Origin: Flavobacterium sp.
GTDB lineage: Bacteria; Bacteroidota; Bacteroidia; Flavobacteriales; Flavobacteriaceae
DNA length: 64,000 nucleotides
NCBI GenBank assembly: GCA_016787805.1
Contig: JAEUTY010000012.1
Coordinates: 62,001 to 126,000 of the forward strand
Reading direction: 5' to 3'
Shown piece by piece: positions 1 through 8,402 of this stretch (within the stretch, counting starts at the first letter, position 1; each line of letters begins with the position of its first letter). The notes under the pieces were generated by a model. It was not told where the DNA came from. It made no database searches and saw only the letters and a list, made by a program, of their open reading frames with translations. The translations under genes were made by a program, and so were the position numbers.

Positions 1-2607
1 GCTATTAATGCGACGATTATGACAGGAAGCTCGCTTTCGCAGATGGTAGAAACAACAACCAAATACGAAAAAATCCTAAAAGCAAAATTCCCAGAAATCA
101 AAACAATCGTTACAAAAATTGGAAGTGGCGAAATACCAACCGACCCAATGCCTATAGAAAGTGGCGATTTGATTATAGTTCTAAAAGACAAATCCGAATG
201 GACTTCTGCCGATAATTGGGAAGATTTGGCTAATTTAATGAAAGAAGAAATGGAAGCTATTCCAGGTGCAAACATCGAAATTTCACAACCTATTCAGATG
301 CGTTTTAACGAATTAATGACAGGAAGCCGAAGCGATATTGCAATAAAAATCTTTGGTGATGATTTAGAAATTTTAGACACCAAAGCAACCGAATTAATGT
401 CAAAAATTAATAAGATTGAAGGTATTGGCGATTTAAAAGCCGATAAAGTAACAGGTTTACCACAAATTACCGTAAAGTACGATTACAATAAAATCGCTTT
501 ATATGGTTTAAATATTTCAGACATCAACCAAATTATACGCTCATCGTTTGCAGGTGAAAGTGCAGGTAAAATCTATGAAGAAAGCAAGCGTTTTGATGTA
601 GTTGTTCGTTTAAACAAAGACAATCGTAGTGATATTACAGATGTCAGCAATTTATTCATTCCATTACCAAACGGGCAACAAGTACCATTATCTCAAGTAG
701 CTACAATTGCTTACGAACAAGGTCCAGTTCAAGTGTCTCGTGAAGATGGAAAACGCAGAATAACTGTAGGGTTAAATGTACGTGGTCGTGATATAAAAAG
801 TGTTGTCGAAGAAATTCAACAAAAGTTGGAAACCAACTTCAAACTTCCAGCAGGATATTATGTTACTTATGGTGGTCAATTTGAAAATTTAGTTGAAGCC
901 AATAAACGTCTTTCAGTTGCTTTACCTATTGCTTTAGGACTTATTTTAGTTTTATTGTTTTTTACATTCAACAGCATGAAACAATCGTTACTGATTTTTA
1001 CAGCCATTCCATTATCAGCTATTGGCGGTGTTTTTGCGCTTTGGTTAAGAGGAATGCCATTTAGTATTTCGGCAGGAATTGGCTTTATTGCCTTATTTGG
1101 AATTGCAGTTTTAAACGGAATTGTATTGATTTCGTACTTCAATCAACTCAAATCAGAAGGAATAACCGACCCATTGCAACGTGTTTTAATCGGAACAAAA
1201 ACAAGATTACGACCAGTATTAATGACTGCCGCTGTTGCTTCATTAGGATTTCTACCTATGGCACTATCAACAAGTGGCGGAGCCGAAGTACAAAAACCAT
1301 TAGCAACCGTAGTAATCGGTGGATTAGTTTCGGCTACATTACTAACATTAATCGTTTTACCAATTCTTTATTTGTTATTTGAAAAGGGAATTAAAAGAAG
1401 AAAAAATATGTCAAATTCAATCGTAACAATAATCGTTTTGCTAATTAGCACTTTTTCATTTGCACAAAATAGCCAAACCATAACGCTAGAAAAAGCCATT
1501 GAAAAAGCAAAAGCTAACAACATCGATTTAAAAATTGCCGATAAAGAAATTGAAAAGCAAACAGAACTTAAAAAAACAGCGTTTCAAGTAGATCCTTTAC
1601 AGGTGCAATACCAAGGCGGACAATTCAATAGTGTTGATTACGACCACAATGTTTCCATTCAACAATACTTTCCTATTGGTAAAATCACAAAAGCCAATCG
1701 CCAACTGCAAGAAGAACTCTCAAAATTGGCAGAAAAGCGAAAAGCATTAACAGAATATGAAATTGAAAAAGTGGTAACACTTGCCTATTATCAATACTTG
1801 TATGGTGTTTCCATTCAAAAACTCAACACAGAGTTATTCGAGATTTATTCCAAATTCCTAAAAAATGCAGAGCTTCGTTTTCAAACAGGCGAAAGCGGCA
1901 ATATTGAGGTAATTAGTGCCAAAGCCAAAGTAAAAGAAATTGAAACTCAAAAAGCACAATTAGAGTATGATTTGGTTGTATATCAAAAGCAATTACAATA
2001 CTTCATTCAAACCGATGAAAATATAATACCTGATGCTTCAACACCTTTGCAATATACTTATTTGACAGATAATAATAACTCTAAAGTAGAAGGACTAGTA
2101 AACGACTATTACACACAACAAATTGCAGTATATCAAAAAGAAGCCAACACGTTCAAAGCAATGCGTACACCAAAATTAGGATTGGGTTATTTCGGACAAA
2201 CAATTGATACAAAATCGTATTTTCAAGGTTTTACAGCAGGTTTGCAAATTCCTTTATTTGGCGGAGTGAATAAATCAAAAACTAGAGCGTCTGAAATTAG
2301 TATTTCGCAATCACAATTAGAATTGGATAAAAGCAAACTGACTTTAAAATTGCAAAAAGAAGAACTACAAAACGAGTTCGAAAAACAGAAAAAAGCTGTT
2401 GATTATTATAAAAATGAAGGATTGCAATATGCCAACCAAATTATAACAACAGCACAAAAAAGTTATGCCAATGGAGACATGAGTTATTGGACATACATCA
2501 GTTTTTTAAACCAAGCCATTGATATTAAAAAGCAAAACGCAGAAGCTGTTAATAGTTACAATCAAAGTGCTATACAATTGCAATTTCCATCTTTCAACAA
2601 TAATTAA
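1..2607 (+). CDS. CusA/CzcA-family heavy-metal RND pump fused to a TolC-like outer-membrane domain (5' end outside window)
   Basis: The open frame enters from the left edge (frame 1), so only the C-terminal part of the pump is present. The first ~465 residues match the second half of a heavy-metal RND permease: a periplasmic porter domain, including the IKIFGDDL stretch typical of CusA/CzcA, then several membrane helices ending near LPILYLLFEKG. Without a stop, a second module starts around nt 1408 with a signal-peptide-like hydrophobic segment ending SFAQ, followed by about 390 residues of TolC-like coiled-coil outer-membrane factor. Such CusA-TolC fusions are known in Bacteroidota. The protein should export metal cations (Cu, Ag, Zn, Cd or Co) from periplasm or cytoplasm to the outside. 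The adaptor gene follows after 11 nt. The metal specificity cannot be read from this fragment. Confidence 0.88.
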   Translation, partial: AINATIMTGSSLSQMVETTTKYEKILKAKFPEIKTIVTKIGSGEIPTDPMPIESGDLIIVLKDKSEWTSADNWEDLANLMKEEMEAIPGANIEISQPIQMRFNELMTGSRSDIAIKIFGDDLEILDTKATELMSKINKIEGIGDLKADKVTGLPQITVKYDYNKIALYGLNISDINQIIRSSFAGESAGKIYEESKRFDVVVRLNKDNRSDITDVSNLFIPLPNGQQVPLSQVATIAYEQGPVQVSREDGKRRITVGLNVRGRDIKSVVEEIQQKLETNFKLPAGYYVTYGGQFENLVEANKRLSVALPIALGLILVLLFFTFNSMKQSLLIFTAIPLSAIGGVFALWLRGMPFSISAGIGFIALFGIAVLNGIVLISYFNQLKSEGITDPLQRVLIGTKTRLRPVLMTAAVASLGFLPMALSTSGGAEVQKPLATVVIGGLVSATLLTLIVLPILYLLFEKGIKRRKNMSNSIVTIIVLLISTFSFAQNSQTITLEKAIEKAKANNIDLKIADKEIEKQTELKKTAFQVDPLQVQYQGGQFNSVDYDHNVSIQQYFPIGKITKANRQLQEELSKLAEKRKALTEYEIEKVVTLAYYQYLYGVSIQKLNTELFEIYSKFLKNAELRFQTGESGNIEVISAKAKVKEIETQKAQLEYDLVVYQKQLQYFIQTDENIIPDASTPLQYTYLTDNNNSKVEGLVNDYYTQQIAVYQKEANTFKAMRTPKLGLGYFGQTIDTKSYFQGFTAGLQIPLFGGVNKSKTRASEISISQSQLELDKSKLTLKLQKEELQNEFEKQKKAVDYYKNEGLQYANQIITTAQKSYANGDMSYWTYISFLNQAIDIKKQNAEAVNSYNQSAIQLQFPSFNNN

Positions 2608-2618
2608 TATTCAACGAT

Positions 2619-3878
2619 ATGAAAAATATATTTATAAATAACAGTTCAAATACAAGAACAAAATTCAATCTCTTGCTTCTTTCTTCTTTCTTCTTTCTTC
2701 TAACGTCTTGTGGAGAAAAGAAAACCGAAGAAACCCACGAAGAAGAAAAATCCGAAACCGAAGTAGCATTGACCGAAGCGCAATTCAAAACCATTGGCAT
2801 CGAAACAGGAACTATCGAAATGAAAAACCTTAATACGGTAATCAAGGCCAACGGTTATACAGCAGTTCCACCACAGAATATGGCAAACATTTCTACCTTA
2901 ATTGGTGGTGTAGTTAAAGATATTTATGTGTTAGAAGGTACTTATGTGGCCAAAGGAAAAACATTGGCAACCATTCAAAACCTTGAAGTTACTGAAATGC
3001 AGGAAAATTACAATTCAGCTATTGCAAATATTGAATACTTACAATTAGAATACAATCGCCAAAAAACATTGAGTGATGAAAATGTAAATCCGCGTAAAAC
3101 GTTTCAAGAAGTTAAATCTAAATTAGCAGTTGAAAGAGCGAGAGCACAAGCAGCAAAAAATAAACTACAAGCGTTGAACGTTAGTTTAAAAGGTAGCACT
3201 TCTTTAATTCCGATTGTTTCACCAATTAGTGGCTATGTCGGTAAAATCAGTATTACCAAAGGCGCATTTGCAGAAACAGGAGTAACACTTTTTGAGGTTG
3301 TAGATAACAGCCAAATGCACTTAGATTTGAATGTATTTGAAAAAGATTTAGGTAAAATTTCCGTTGGTCAAGAAGTCGATTTTGTACTAACCAACCAATC
3401 TAATAAATCCATAAAAGGAAAAATATTTGGTATCAATAAATCATTTTCTAACGAAAGTAAAACCGTAGCTGTTCACGCCAAAATCAATCCAAGTGATGCT
3501 AAAGATTTAATTTCCGGAATGTATGTCGCGGCTAATATCAACATCACTAATCAAACGGTACAAGCATTGCCAAAAGATGCTATTGTTAGAAATGGCGACA
3601 AATATTACATTTACATTCAAGAAGAACACCAAGAAGAAACTCCAAAACCTAAAGAAGAAGAACACAAACACGAAGATGGTGAAGCACATGCTGAAGGAGA
3701 AGAAAAAGCACACAACGAAATCCATTTCAAAGCCATCGAAGTAATGCCAGGAACAACCGATTTAGGATATACAGAAGTAAAATTAGTAGAAGAAATTCCT
3801 GCCAATGCAAAAATTGTAATCAAAGGTGCTTTCTATTTATTAGCAACTTCAAAAGGTGGTGGCGCTCACGAACATTAA
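2619..3878 (+). CDS. RND efflux periplasmic adaptor lipoprotein (CusB/CzcB type), His-rich
   Basis: 419 aa. The N-terminus has a basic start, a hydrophobic stretch and a lipobox-like LLTSCG with Cys at about residue 31, so it is probably a lipoprotein. Then come the beta-barrel, lipoyl and hairpin domains of membrane-fusion proteins (GGVVKDIYVLEGTYVAKG; a coiled coil at ~130-190; PISGYVGKISITKG). Residues ~335-375 and the C-terminus are rich in His and Glu, as expected for metal capture in the periplasm. It should link the RND pump to the outer-membrane domain. It lies 11 nt after the pump gene and belongs to the same operon. The codons for the hydrophobic core contain a 7-nt tandem repeat (2676-2701), reported separately. 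Confidence 0.88.
   Translation: MKNIFINNSSNTRTKFNLLLLSSFFFLLTSCGEKKTEETHEEEKSETEVALTEAQFKTIGIETGTIEMKNLNTVIKANGYTAVPPQNMANISTLIGGVVKDIYVLEGTYVAKGKTLATIQNLEVTEMQENYNSAIANIEYLQLEYNRQKTLSDENVNPRKTFQEVKSKLAVERARAQAAKNKLQALNVSLKGSTSLIPIVSPISGYVGKISITKGAFAETGVTLFEVVDNSQMHLDLNVFEKDLGKISVGQEVDFVLTNQSNKSIKGKIFGINKSFSNESKTVAVHAKINPSDAKDLISGMYVAANINITNQTVQALPKDAIVRNGDKYYIYIQEEHQEETPKPKEEEHKHEDGEAHAEGEEKAHNEIHFKAIEVMPGTTDLGYTEVKLVEEIPANAKIVIKGAFYLLATSKGGGAHEH
2676..2701 (+). repeat. Heptanucleotide tandem repeat inside the adaptor signal peptide
   Basis: The unit CTTCTTT is repeated 3.7 times in the coding strand of the adaptor gene, in the part encoding the hydrophobic core of the signal peptide (Leu/Ser/Phe). 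Seven is not a multiple of three, so gain or loss of one unit would shift the reading frame about 25 codons after the start. Confidence 0.85.
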
Positions 3879-3909
3879 AATAATAAACTAACATTAAATA
3901 ATAATTCAA

Positions 3910-4266
3910 ATGAAAAATTCAATTTTAAAATCAATCGCTTTTTTAGCAATAGTATTTTTTTCAACAAATCTAGTTTCGGCTCAAAAAACCAATCAGAAAG
4001 CAGTTATTAAAACTTTCTTTCATTGCGACCATTGTAAAGAATGTGAAACATGTGGGCAAAAATTCAATTCAGAAATGCTTAAAATCAAAGGAGTAAAAAT
4101 GTATGAGTTAGACGAAAAAGCTATGCCATTAACCGTATATTTCAACTCAAAGAAAACAAACCTACAAACGATTAGAGAAGCAATTTCTAAATTAGGATAT
4201 GATGCTGATGATGTTAAAGCTGATCCAAAAGCTTATGAAAGTTTAGACGGTTGTTGTAAAGCATAA
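3910..4266 (+). CDS. Secreted Cys-rich heavy-metal-associated (HMA-like) protein
   Basis: 118 aa. A signal peptide ending near VSAQ suggests export to the periplasm. The mature part begins with a ferredoxin-like HMA fold (VIKTFFHCDHCKECETC at 33-48), then the usual beta-alpha-beta pattern ending in LGYDADDVKAD, and a CC pair near the C-terminus. The cluster of four Cys and two His at 38-48 is denser than the classic CxxC. It probably binds or hands over metal ions to the pump next door. It lies 31 nt after the adaptor gene and 5 nt before the methyltransferase gene, so it belongs to the operon. The metal is unknown. Confidence 0.75.
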   Translation: MKNSILKSIAFLAIVFFSTNLVSAQKTNQKAVIKTFFHCDHCKECETCGQKFNSEMLKIKGVKMYELDEKAMPLTVYFNSKKTNLQTIREAISKLGYDADDVKADPKAYESLDGCCKA

Positions 4267-4271
4267 ATCAA

Positions 4272-4892
4272 ATGGGAAGTAATAAATCACATTGGGAAAA
4301 CGTATTTGCGACTAAAAACCCAAACGAAGTAAGTTGGACACAAAAACATCCTAAAACTTCAATGGATTATTTAGAAAGTTTAAACCTATCTAAAACCGCA
4401 AATATTATTGATATTGGTGGCGGTGATAGTAATTTAGTTGATGCTTTATTAGAAAAAGGATATGTGAATGTTTGGGTATTGGATATATCCGAATTTGCTT
4501 TAGAAAGAGCAAAAAAACGTCTAGGCGATAAAGCCAATTTTGTGCATTGGATAGTTTCTGATATAACAGAATTCAAATCCGAAGTAGCTTTTGATTTTTG
4601 GCACGACAGAGCCGTTTTTCATTTCTTAACAGAGCAAGAAAGCATCGATAAATATTTAGCAATAATCAATAATGCTATAACAGACAACGGAAATTTTCTT
4701 TTAGGAACTTTTTCAGAAAATGGCCCATTAAAGTGTAGCGGATTAGAGATAAAACAGTATTCTGAAAGCACAATGAAACAAACTTTTAGTGAAAATTTTG
4801 AAGCAGTAAAATGTTTTACAGAAAACCACAAGACACCATTTGATACAGTTCAGAATTTTCAATTTTGTGGATTTAAGAAAAAAAGCAAATGA
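4272..4892 (+). CDS. Class I SAM-dependent methyltransferase
   Basis: 206 aa. The SAM-binding motif I is visible as IIDIGGGDSNL (residues 45-55), followed by an acidic residue after the next strand (VLDIS), and FDFWHDRAVFHFL around 101-113 in the post-motif region, as in the Methyltransf_11/25 group. Related proteins occur in bacterial metal- and metalloid-resistance operons, but the substrate is not evident. The stop overlaps the start of the ATPase gene in an ATGA arrangement at 4889-4892, which implies translational coupling. It is sandwiched between HMA protein and ATPase, so a role in metal or metalloid handling is an inference from context only. Confidence 0.75.
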   Translation: MGSNKSHWENVFATKNPNEVSWTQKHPKTSMDYLESLNLSKTANIIDIGGGDSNLVDALLEKGYVNVWVLDISEFALERAKKRLGDKANFVHWIVSDITEFKSEVAFDFWHDRAVFHFLTEQESIDKYLAIINNAITDNGNFLLGTFSENGPLKCSGLEIKQYSESTMKQTFSENFEAVKCFTENHKTPFDTVQNFQFCGFKKKSK

Positions 4893-6910
4893 AACACCAA
4901 CATAAATACGATGCAAACGGAAAACAACTTTGTTGCACTTTAGAAGAAAAAATAAATCATAAAACTGATAAACAAACAGGTTGTTGTGCTACTCACGAAG
5001 AACCAAAACATACAGATGATAACGGACATGAACATTCTAGTAGTAACCAAACTACCTTTCAAATGTTCTTACCTGCAATCATTAGTTTTGTTTTGTTATT
5101 AGTTGCTATTGGTTTAGATAACTATTTCACACAATCTTGGTTTACGGGTTGGTTACGAATTGGTTGGTATGTTCTAGCGTATATTCCAGTTGGTTTTCCA
5201 GTACTCAAAGAAGCGTTTGAAAGTATTCGCAAAGGCGAAATATTTTCAGAGTTTCTATTAATGTCTATCGCAACCATCGGAGCATTTGCCATAGCCGAAT
5301 TTCCAGAAGGAGTTGCAGTAATGTTATTTTACGCCATTGGCGAAATATTCCAAACCTTGGCGGTTCAACGTGCCAAAGCAAACATAAAATCCTTACTCGA
5401 TCAACGACCAGACGAAGTTACAATTATCGAAAACAATGTAGCCAAAACAATCAAAGCAGCGACAGCTAAAATTGGAGATATTATCCAACTCAAAGCAGGT
5501 GAAAAATTAGGATTAGATGGCGAATTACTTTCCGATATAGCTTCATTTAATACAGCAGCTCTAACAGGTGAAAGCAAACCCGATACCAAAGCAAAAGGAG
5601 AAACCGTTTTAGCAGGAATGATAAACTTAAATTCGGTTTGTCAAGTAAAAGTGACAACCGTTTATACCGATAGTAAACTGTCAAAAATACTTGAAATGGT
5701 GCAAGATGCCACAGCAAAAAAAGCACCAACCGAATTATTCATCCGCAAATTTGCCAAGATTTACACACCAATTGTAGTGCTTTTAGCTATTTTAATTTGT
5801 GTTGTTCCAATGCTTTTTGTAGATAATTATATTTTTAGAGATTGGCTGTATCGTGCCTTGGTTTTCTTGGTTATTTCGTGTCCTTGTGCCTTGGTTATTA
5901 GTATTCCGTTAGGATATTTTGGTGGAATCGGAGCCGCTTCTAAAAACGGAATTCTATTCAAAGGAAGTAATTTTCTTGATGTAATGGCTTCTATTCAAAA
6001 TGTAGTAATGGACAAAACAGGCACAATGACCGAAGGTGTTTTCAAAGTACAAGAAGTTGTTTTTAATTCCGATTTTAATCAAACCGAGGTGCTGCAATTG
6101 GTCAATGCCTTAGAAAGTCAAAGTACACATCCAGTGGCAACAGCCATTCATCAATTTGTTGGAAATATTGACAGTACTATTCAACTTAAAGATGTAGAAG
6201 AAATTTCAGGACACGGACTTAAAGCCATAGTAAACGGAAAAGAATTGTTAGTGGGTAATTTCAAACTAATGGACAAATTTTCTATTGCCTATGATATTGA
6301 TCCAACGAGTATCGTTTATACCTTAATTGCAGTAGCTTACGATAAAAAATTTGTGGGTTATCTAACTATTGCTGATAGTATCAAAGAAGATGCACAAATC
6401 ACCATCAATAAATTAAAAGCTTTAGGTATAAAAACCACAATGTTAAGTGGCGATAAAAATACTGTAGTTCAATTTGTAGCTCAAAAACTAGGAATTACAA
6501 ACGCTTTTGGTGATTTACTTCCTGAAGACAAGGTAAATAAAGTAAAAGAAATCATTGCTAAAAACGAAACGGTCGCATTTGTTGGCGATGGTGTAAACGA
6601 TGCACCAGTAGTAGCATTAAGCAACGTAGGAATTGCAATGGGTGGTTTAGGAAGCGATGCCACAATAGAAACTGCTGATGTTGTTATTCAAGACGATATG
6701 CCTTCAAAAATTCCAATGGCTATTAACATTGGTAAACAAACTAAAAAGATTGTTTGGCAAAATATTATTTTAGCATTTGCTGTAAAAGCAATAGTTTTAG
6801 TTCTCGGAGCAGGTGGTTTAGCCACAATGTGGGAAGCCGTTTTTGCCGATGTAGGCGTAGCGTTGTTGGCTATTTTAAATGCAGTTAGAATTCAGAGAAT
6901 GAAGTTTTAA
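4889..6910 (+). CDS. Heavy-metal-translocating P-type ATPase (P1B, Zn/Cd/Pb type)
   Basis: 673 aa. Hallmarks are the CPC metal site (residues 331-333, in SCPCALV), the phosphorylated Asp375 in DKTGT, the TGES actuator motif, the HP motif (THPVATAIH) and the GDGVND hinge. There is no standard HMA domain. Instead the first ~50 residues hold a Cys/His-rich tail (CC pairs at 15-16 and 32-33, many His). Membrane helices lie at about 58-140, 290-350 and 610-670. It would pump cytosolic Zn2+, Cd2+ or Pb2+ to the periplasm, where the RND pump could take over. Last gene of the operon, overlapping the methyltransferase gene by 4 nt and followed by a terminator. Confidence 0.9.
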   Translation: MKHQHKYDANGKQLCCTLEEKINHKTDKQTGCCATHEEPKHTDDNGHEHSSSNQTTFQMFLPAIISFVLLLVAIGLDNYFTQSWFTGWLRIGWYVLAYIPVGFPVLKEAFESIRKGEIFSEFLLMSIATIGAFAIAEFPEGVAVMLFYAIGEIFQTLAVQRAKANIKSLLDQRPDEVTIIENNVAKTIKAATAKIGDIIQLKAGEKLGLDGELLSDIASFNTAALTGESKPDTKAKGETVLAGMINLNSVCQVKVTTVYTDSKLSKILEMVQDATAKKAPTELFIRKFAKIYTPIVVLLAILICVVPMLFVDNYIFRDWLYRALVFLVISCPCALVISIPLGYFGGIGAASKNGILFKGSNFLDVMASIQNVVMDKTGTMTEGVFKVQEVVFNSDFNQTEVLQLVNALESQSTHPVATAIHQFVGNIDSTIQLKDVEEISGHGLKAIVNGKELLVGNFKLMDKFSIAYDIDPTSIVYTLIAVAYDKKFVGYLTIADSIKEDAQITINKLKALGIKTTMLSGDKNTVVQFVAQKLGITNAFGDLLPEDKVNKVKEIIAKNETVAFVGDGVNDAPVVALSNVGIAMGGLGSDATIETADVVIQDDMPSKIPMAINIGKQTKKIVWQNIILAFAVKAIVLVLGAGGLATMWEAVFADVGVALLAILNAVRIQRMKF

Positions 6911-6929
6911 AATTAATTATATATTGCTT

Positions 6930-6967
6930 AAAAGATGTTTACTATTTTTAGTAAGCATCTTTTTTTT
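6930..6967 (+). terminator. Intrinsic terminator of the metal-resistance operon
   Basis: A 15-bp stem (AAAAGATGTTTACTA pairing with TAGTAAGCATCTTTT, one G-U pair) with a 4-nt loop and a run of T follows the ATPase stop codon by about 20 nt. Confidence 0.85.
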
Positions 6968-7143
6968 GCAATTCATTAGCTTATTCACCTGCACAAAAAT
7001 TGCTCCTAGTCCAAGTATTCCTAGCATCAATTATTTGTTTGCTTCATTTCACTAATTTCATTTCTTAATAACAAGAACGTCTTTTTCGTTTATTGGTAAA
7101 TTGAAGTTTTAAGTTTCCAGTTGGCACTCCTTCCCAACGCTCC

Positions 7144-7217
7144 AAAAAAAAATTACTGTCATGGTTATTGGTGCAATAACACGTACGCTTCGCAACTCAT
7201 GCCAGTAATTTTTTTCT
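7144..7217. repeat. Inverted repeat, hairpin 1
   Basis: Arms at 7144-7163 and 7198-7217: an A-tract followed by ATTACTGTCATG pairs with CATGCCAGTAAT followed by a T-tract, with one mismatch in the conserved part. The loop is 34 nt. Confidence 0.8.
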
Positions 7218-7222
7218 CCAAA

Positions 7223-7317
7223 GCTTTTTTACATAATGTGGCATTATAGCGCATAAAAGAAACTCTTATTCCCAATGAAATTAAAAGATGCGCTATAATA
7301 ACATTATGTAAAAAAGC
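7223..7317. repeat. Inverted repeat, hairpin 2 (29 paired bases)
   Basis: Arms at 7223-7254 and 7288-7317. GCTTTTTTACATAATGT and ATTATAGCGCAT are perfectly matched on the other arm; between them one arm carries GGC where the other carries a single base. The loop is 33 nt. This is the most regular palindrome of the section. Confidence 0.9.
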
Positions 7318-7335
7318 CGCTCACCCCACGCGCAA

Positions 7336-7413
7336 GGCGGTGGCTCTAGGGCAACTTTTCAATTGCTCCCATCGCATCACCAAGCAATCAAAAAACCACC
7401 CTTCGCCACCGCC
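7336..7413. repeat. Inverted repeat, GC-rich hairpin
   Basis: GGCGGTGGC at 7336-7344 pairs perfectly with GCCACCGCC at 7405-7413; the 60-nt loop contains a smaller GCAA/TTGC pairing. Confidence 0.65.
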
Positions 7414-7621
7414 ATAGACAACAATTGTATTTCAGTTGACACTAAACTAACTAAACGATTCATCAGAAAGTACAGCGCAGCGGTCTTATCTTCTTTGTGT
7501 TTAAAGGGGTAAGTCTTTGCATTGCTTTTTTGCACAGCTTAACTAGTTCAATTCAAAACCAACTGAACACTGACCACCGACCACTGACCACTAAAAGAGC
7601 TGTCCATAAAACCAAACACCC

Positions 7622-7819
7622 AGCAAGCGTGTGGTTTCTCATTGCCCAGACAAAAAACAGTAATTACTTTTATGCTGATCAATACTTTTAAGAAATTTAT
7701 ACTTTAAATGCAATTCATTCCTTAAGCTAAAAGCTGACTGCTGACCGCTCAAAAAGCATCGTTCAGCATAAAAGCAATCACCAACCCATCATAAGGCACT
7801 AAAAAACCACACCCTTGCC
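7622..7819. repeat. Nested ~200-bp imperfect palindrome
   Basis: Outer arms 7622-7640 and 7801-7819 (core GTGTGGTTT against AAACCACAC) and inner arms 7660-7678 and 7763-7781 (17 of 19 complementary, core CTTTTATGCTGA) are separated by unpaired spacers of nearly equal length, about 20 nt each side. The loop is 84 nt. Confidence 0.75.
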
Positions 7820-7977
7820 CGTGCTACTGCCTCGCCACACTAGGTAAGTTCAGTTAACACTGATCTTGTCGAAGTGCATTGCTTTTTGGCGATGCTCAAG
7901 TATTCATAAGAAAAACAACTGTAGACTGAGACTGCGAATGTTAACTGAACAAAAAGCATCCCCAAAAACCAAAGAAA

Positions 7978-8065
7978 GGAAAGCGTGTAAAATAGTATGG
8001 CGGCATAAACCCTCAACTTGGATTGAAAAAACAGGATAGCCACCAAACTATTTTACACCCTTTCC
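7978..8065. repeat. Inverted repeat, hairpin with 19-bp arms
   Basis: GGAAAGCGTGTAAAATAGT at 7978-7996 is complementary to 8047-8065 with a single mismatch. The loop is 50 nt. Confidence 0.85.
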
Positions 8066-8121
8066 AAGACGATTATCTTTTGATAGAAAAACTACGGAAT
8101 AAAAGCAGAAAACTATTGAAT

Positions 8122-8306
8122 CAAAAAAAAATAAAAAAAAGAGAGCAAAGGTAAGTTACAGGTATTCAAATAAGCAAGTTCAAGCCCTGCGGGTTTTATA
8201 AAAAATCTCCATCCACCTGTGGGGATAGTATTTTTTATAAAAAACTGGCTTATTTGAAACCTTCCACTAGACGAATGGCTTTCTTTTTTTTCTTTTTTTC
8301 TTTTGA
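8122..8306. repeat. Nested ~185-bp imperfect palindrome
   Basis: Three nested pairs: an A-rich outer arm (8122-8146) against a T-rich arm (8277-8306); TTCAAATAAGCAAGTT (8165-8180) against 8243-8258 with one mismatch; and TTTTATAAAAAAT (8194-8206) against 8230-8242, perfect. It ends about 100 nt before the DUF6943-like gene. Confidence 0.75.
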
Positions 8307-8402
8307 AAAAATTTATGTGTGCGCGGAGCGGAGCGAGGCGCTGGGTTTTCATCAGAAACTAATCTGGAAAAGAAGATTTTGTAATCTTTAAAATCCGATG
8401 CC

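Larger units (their letters stand above)
6968..8402. other. Gene-free, hairpin-rich section of the genomic island
   Basis: About 1.4 kb without a convincing gene on either strand; the short open frames here have no family resemblance and no consistent start signals. What the stretch does hold is a chain of imperfect inverted repeats (listed separately at 7144, 7223, 7336, 7622, 7978 and 8122), several of them nested, with unpaired bases in register. Period-7 oligomer stretches (for example ACTGACC-like units around 7565-7590 and 7735-7750) lie between them. The base composition is locally richer in G+C than the neighbouring genes. It could be a cis-acting region of a mobile element or a set of structured RNAs; no function can be assigned. 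Confidence 0.7.

Noticed and set aside
3507-3823. Overlapping ORFs within the adaptor gene
   Set aside because: They are low-complexity products of the His/Glu/Lys-rich coding region in other frames.
7497-7691. 64-aa ORF in the hairpin region
   Set aside because: The composition is unlike neighbouring genes, it runs through repeats and has no family resemblance or promoter.
7144-8306. CRISPR array
   Set aside because: The palindromes differ from one another in sequence and size, there are no regularly spaced identical repeats, and no cas gene is in the window.
7144-8306. Integron cassette array with attC sites
   Set aside because: The nested fold is similar, but no integron integrase, no cassette genes between the palindromes and no attC consensus could be confirmed by eye; kept only as a hypothesis.
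7840-8352. Minus-strand ORFs of 68 and 79 aa across the palindromes
   Set aside because: They lie within inverted repeats and show no protein-like features beyond an open frame.
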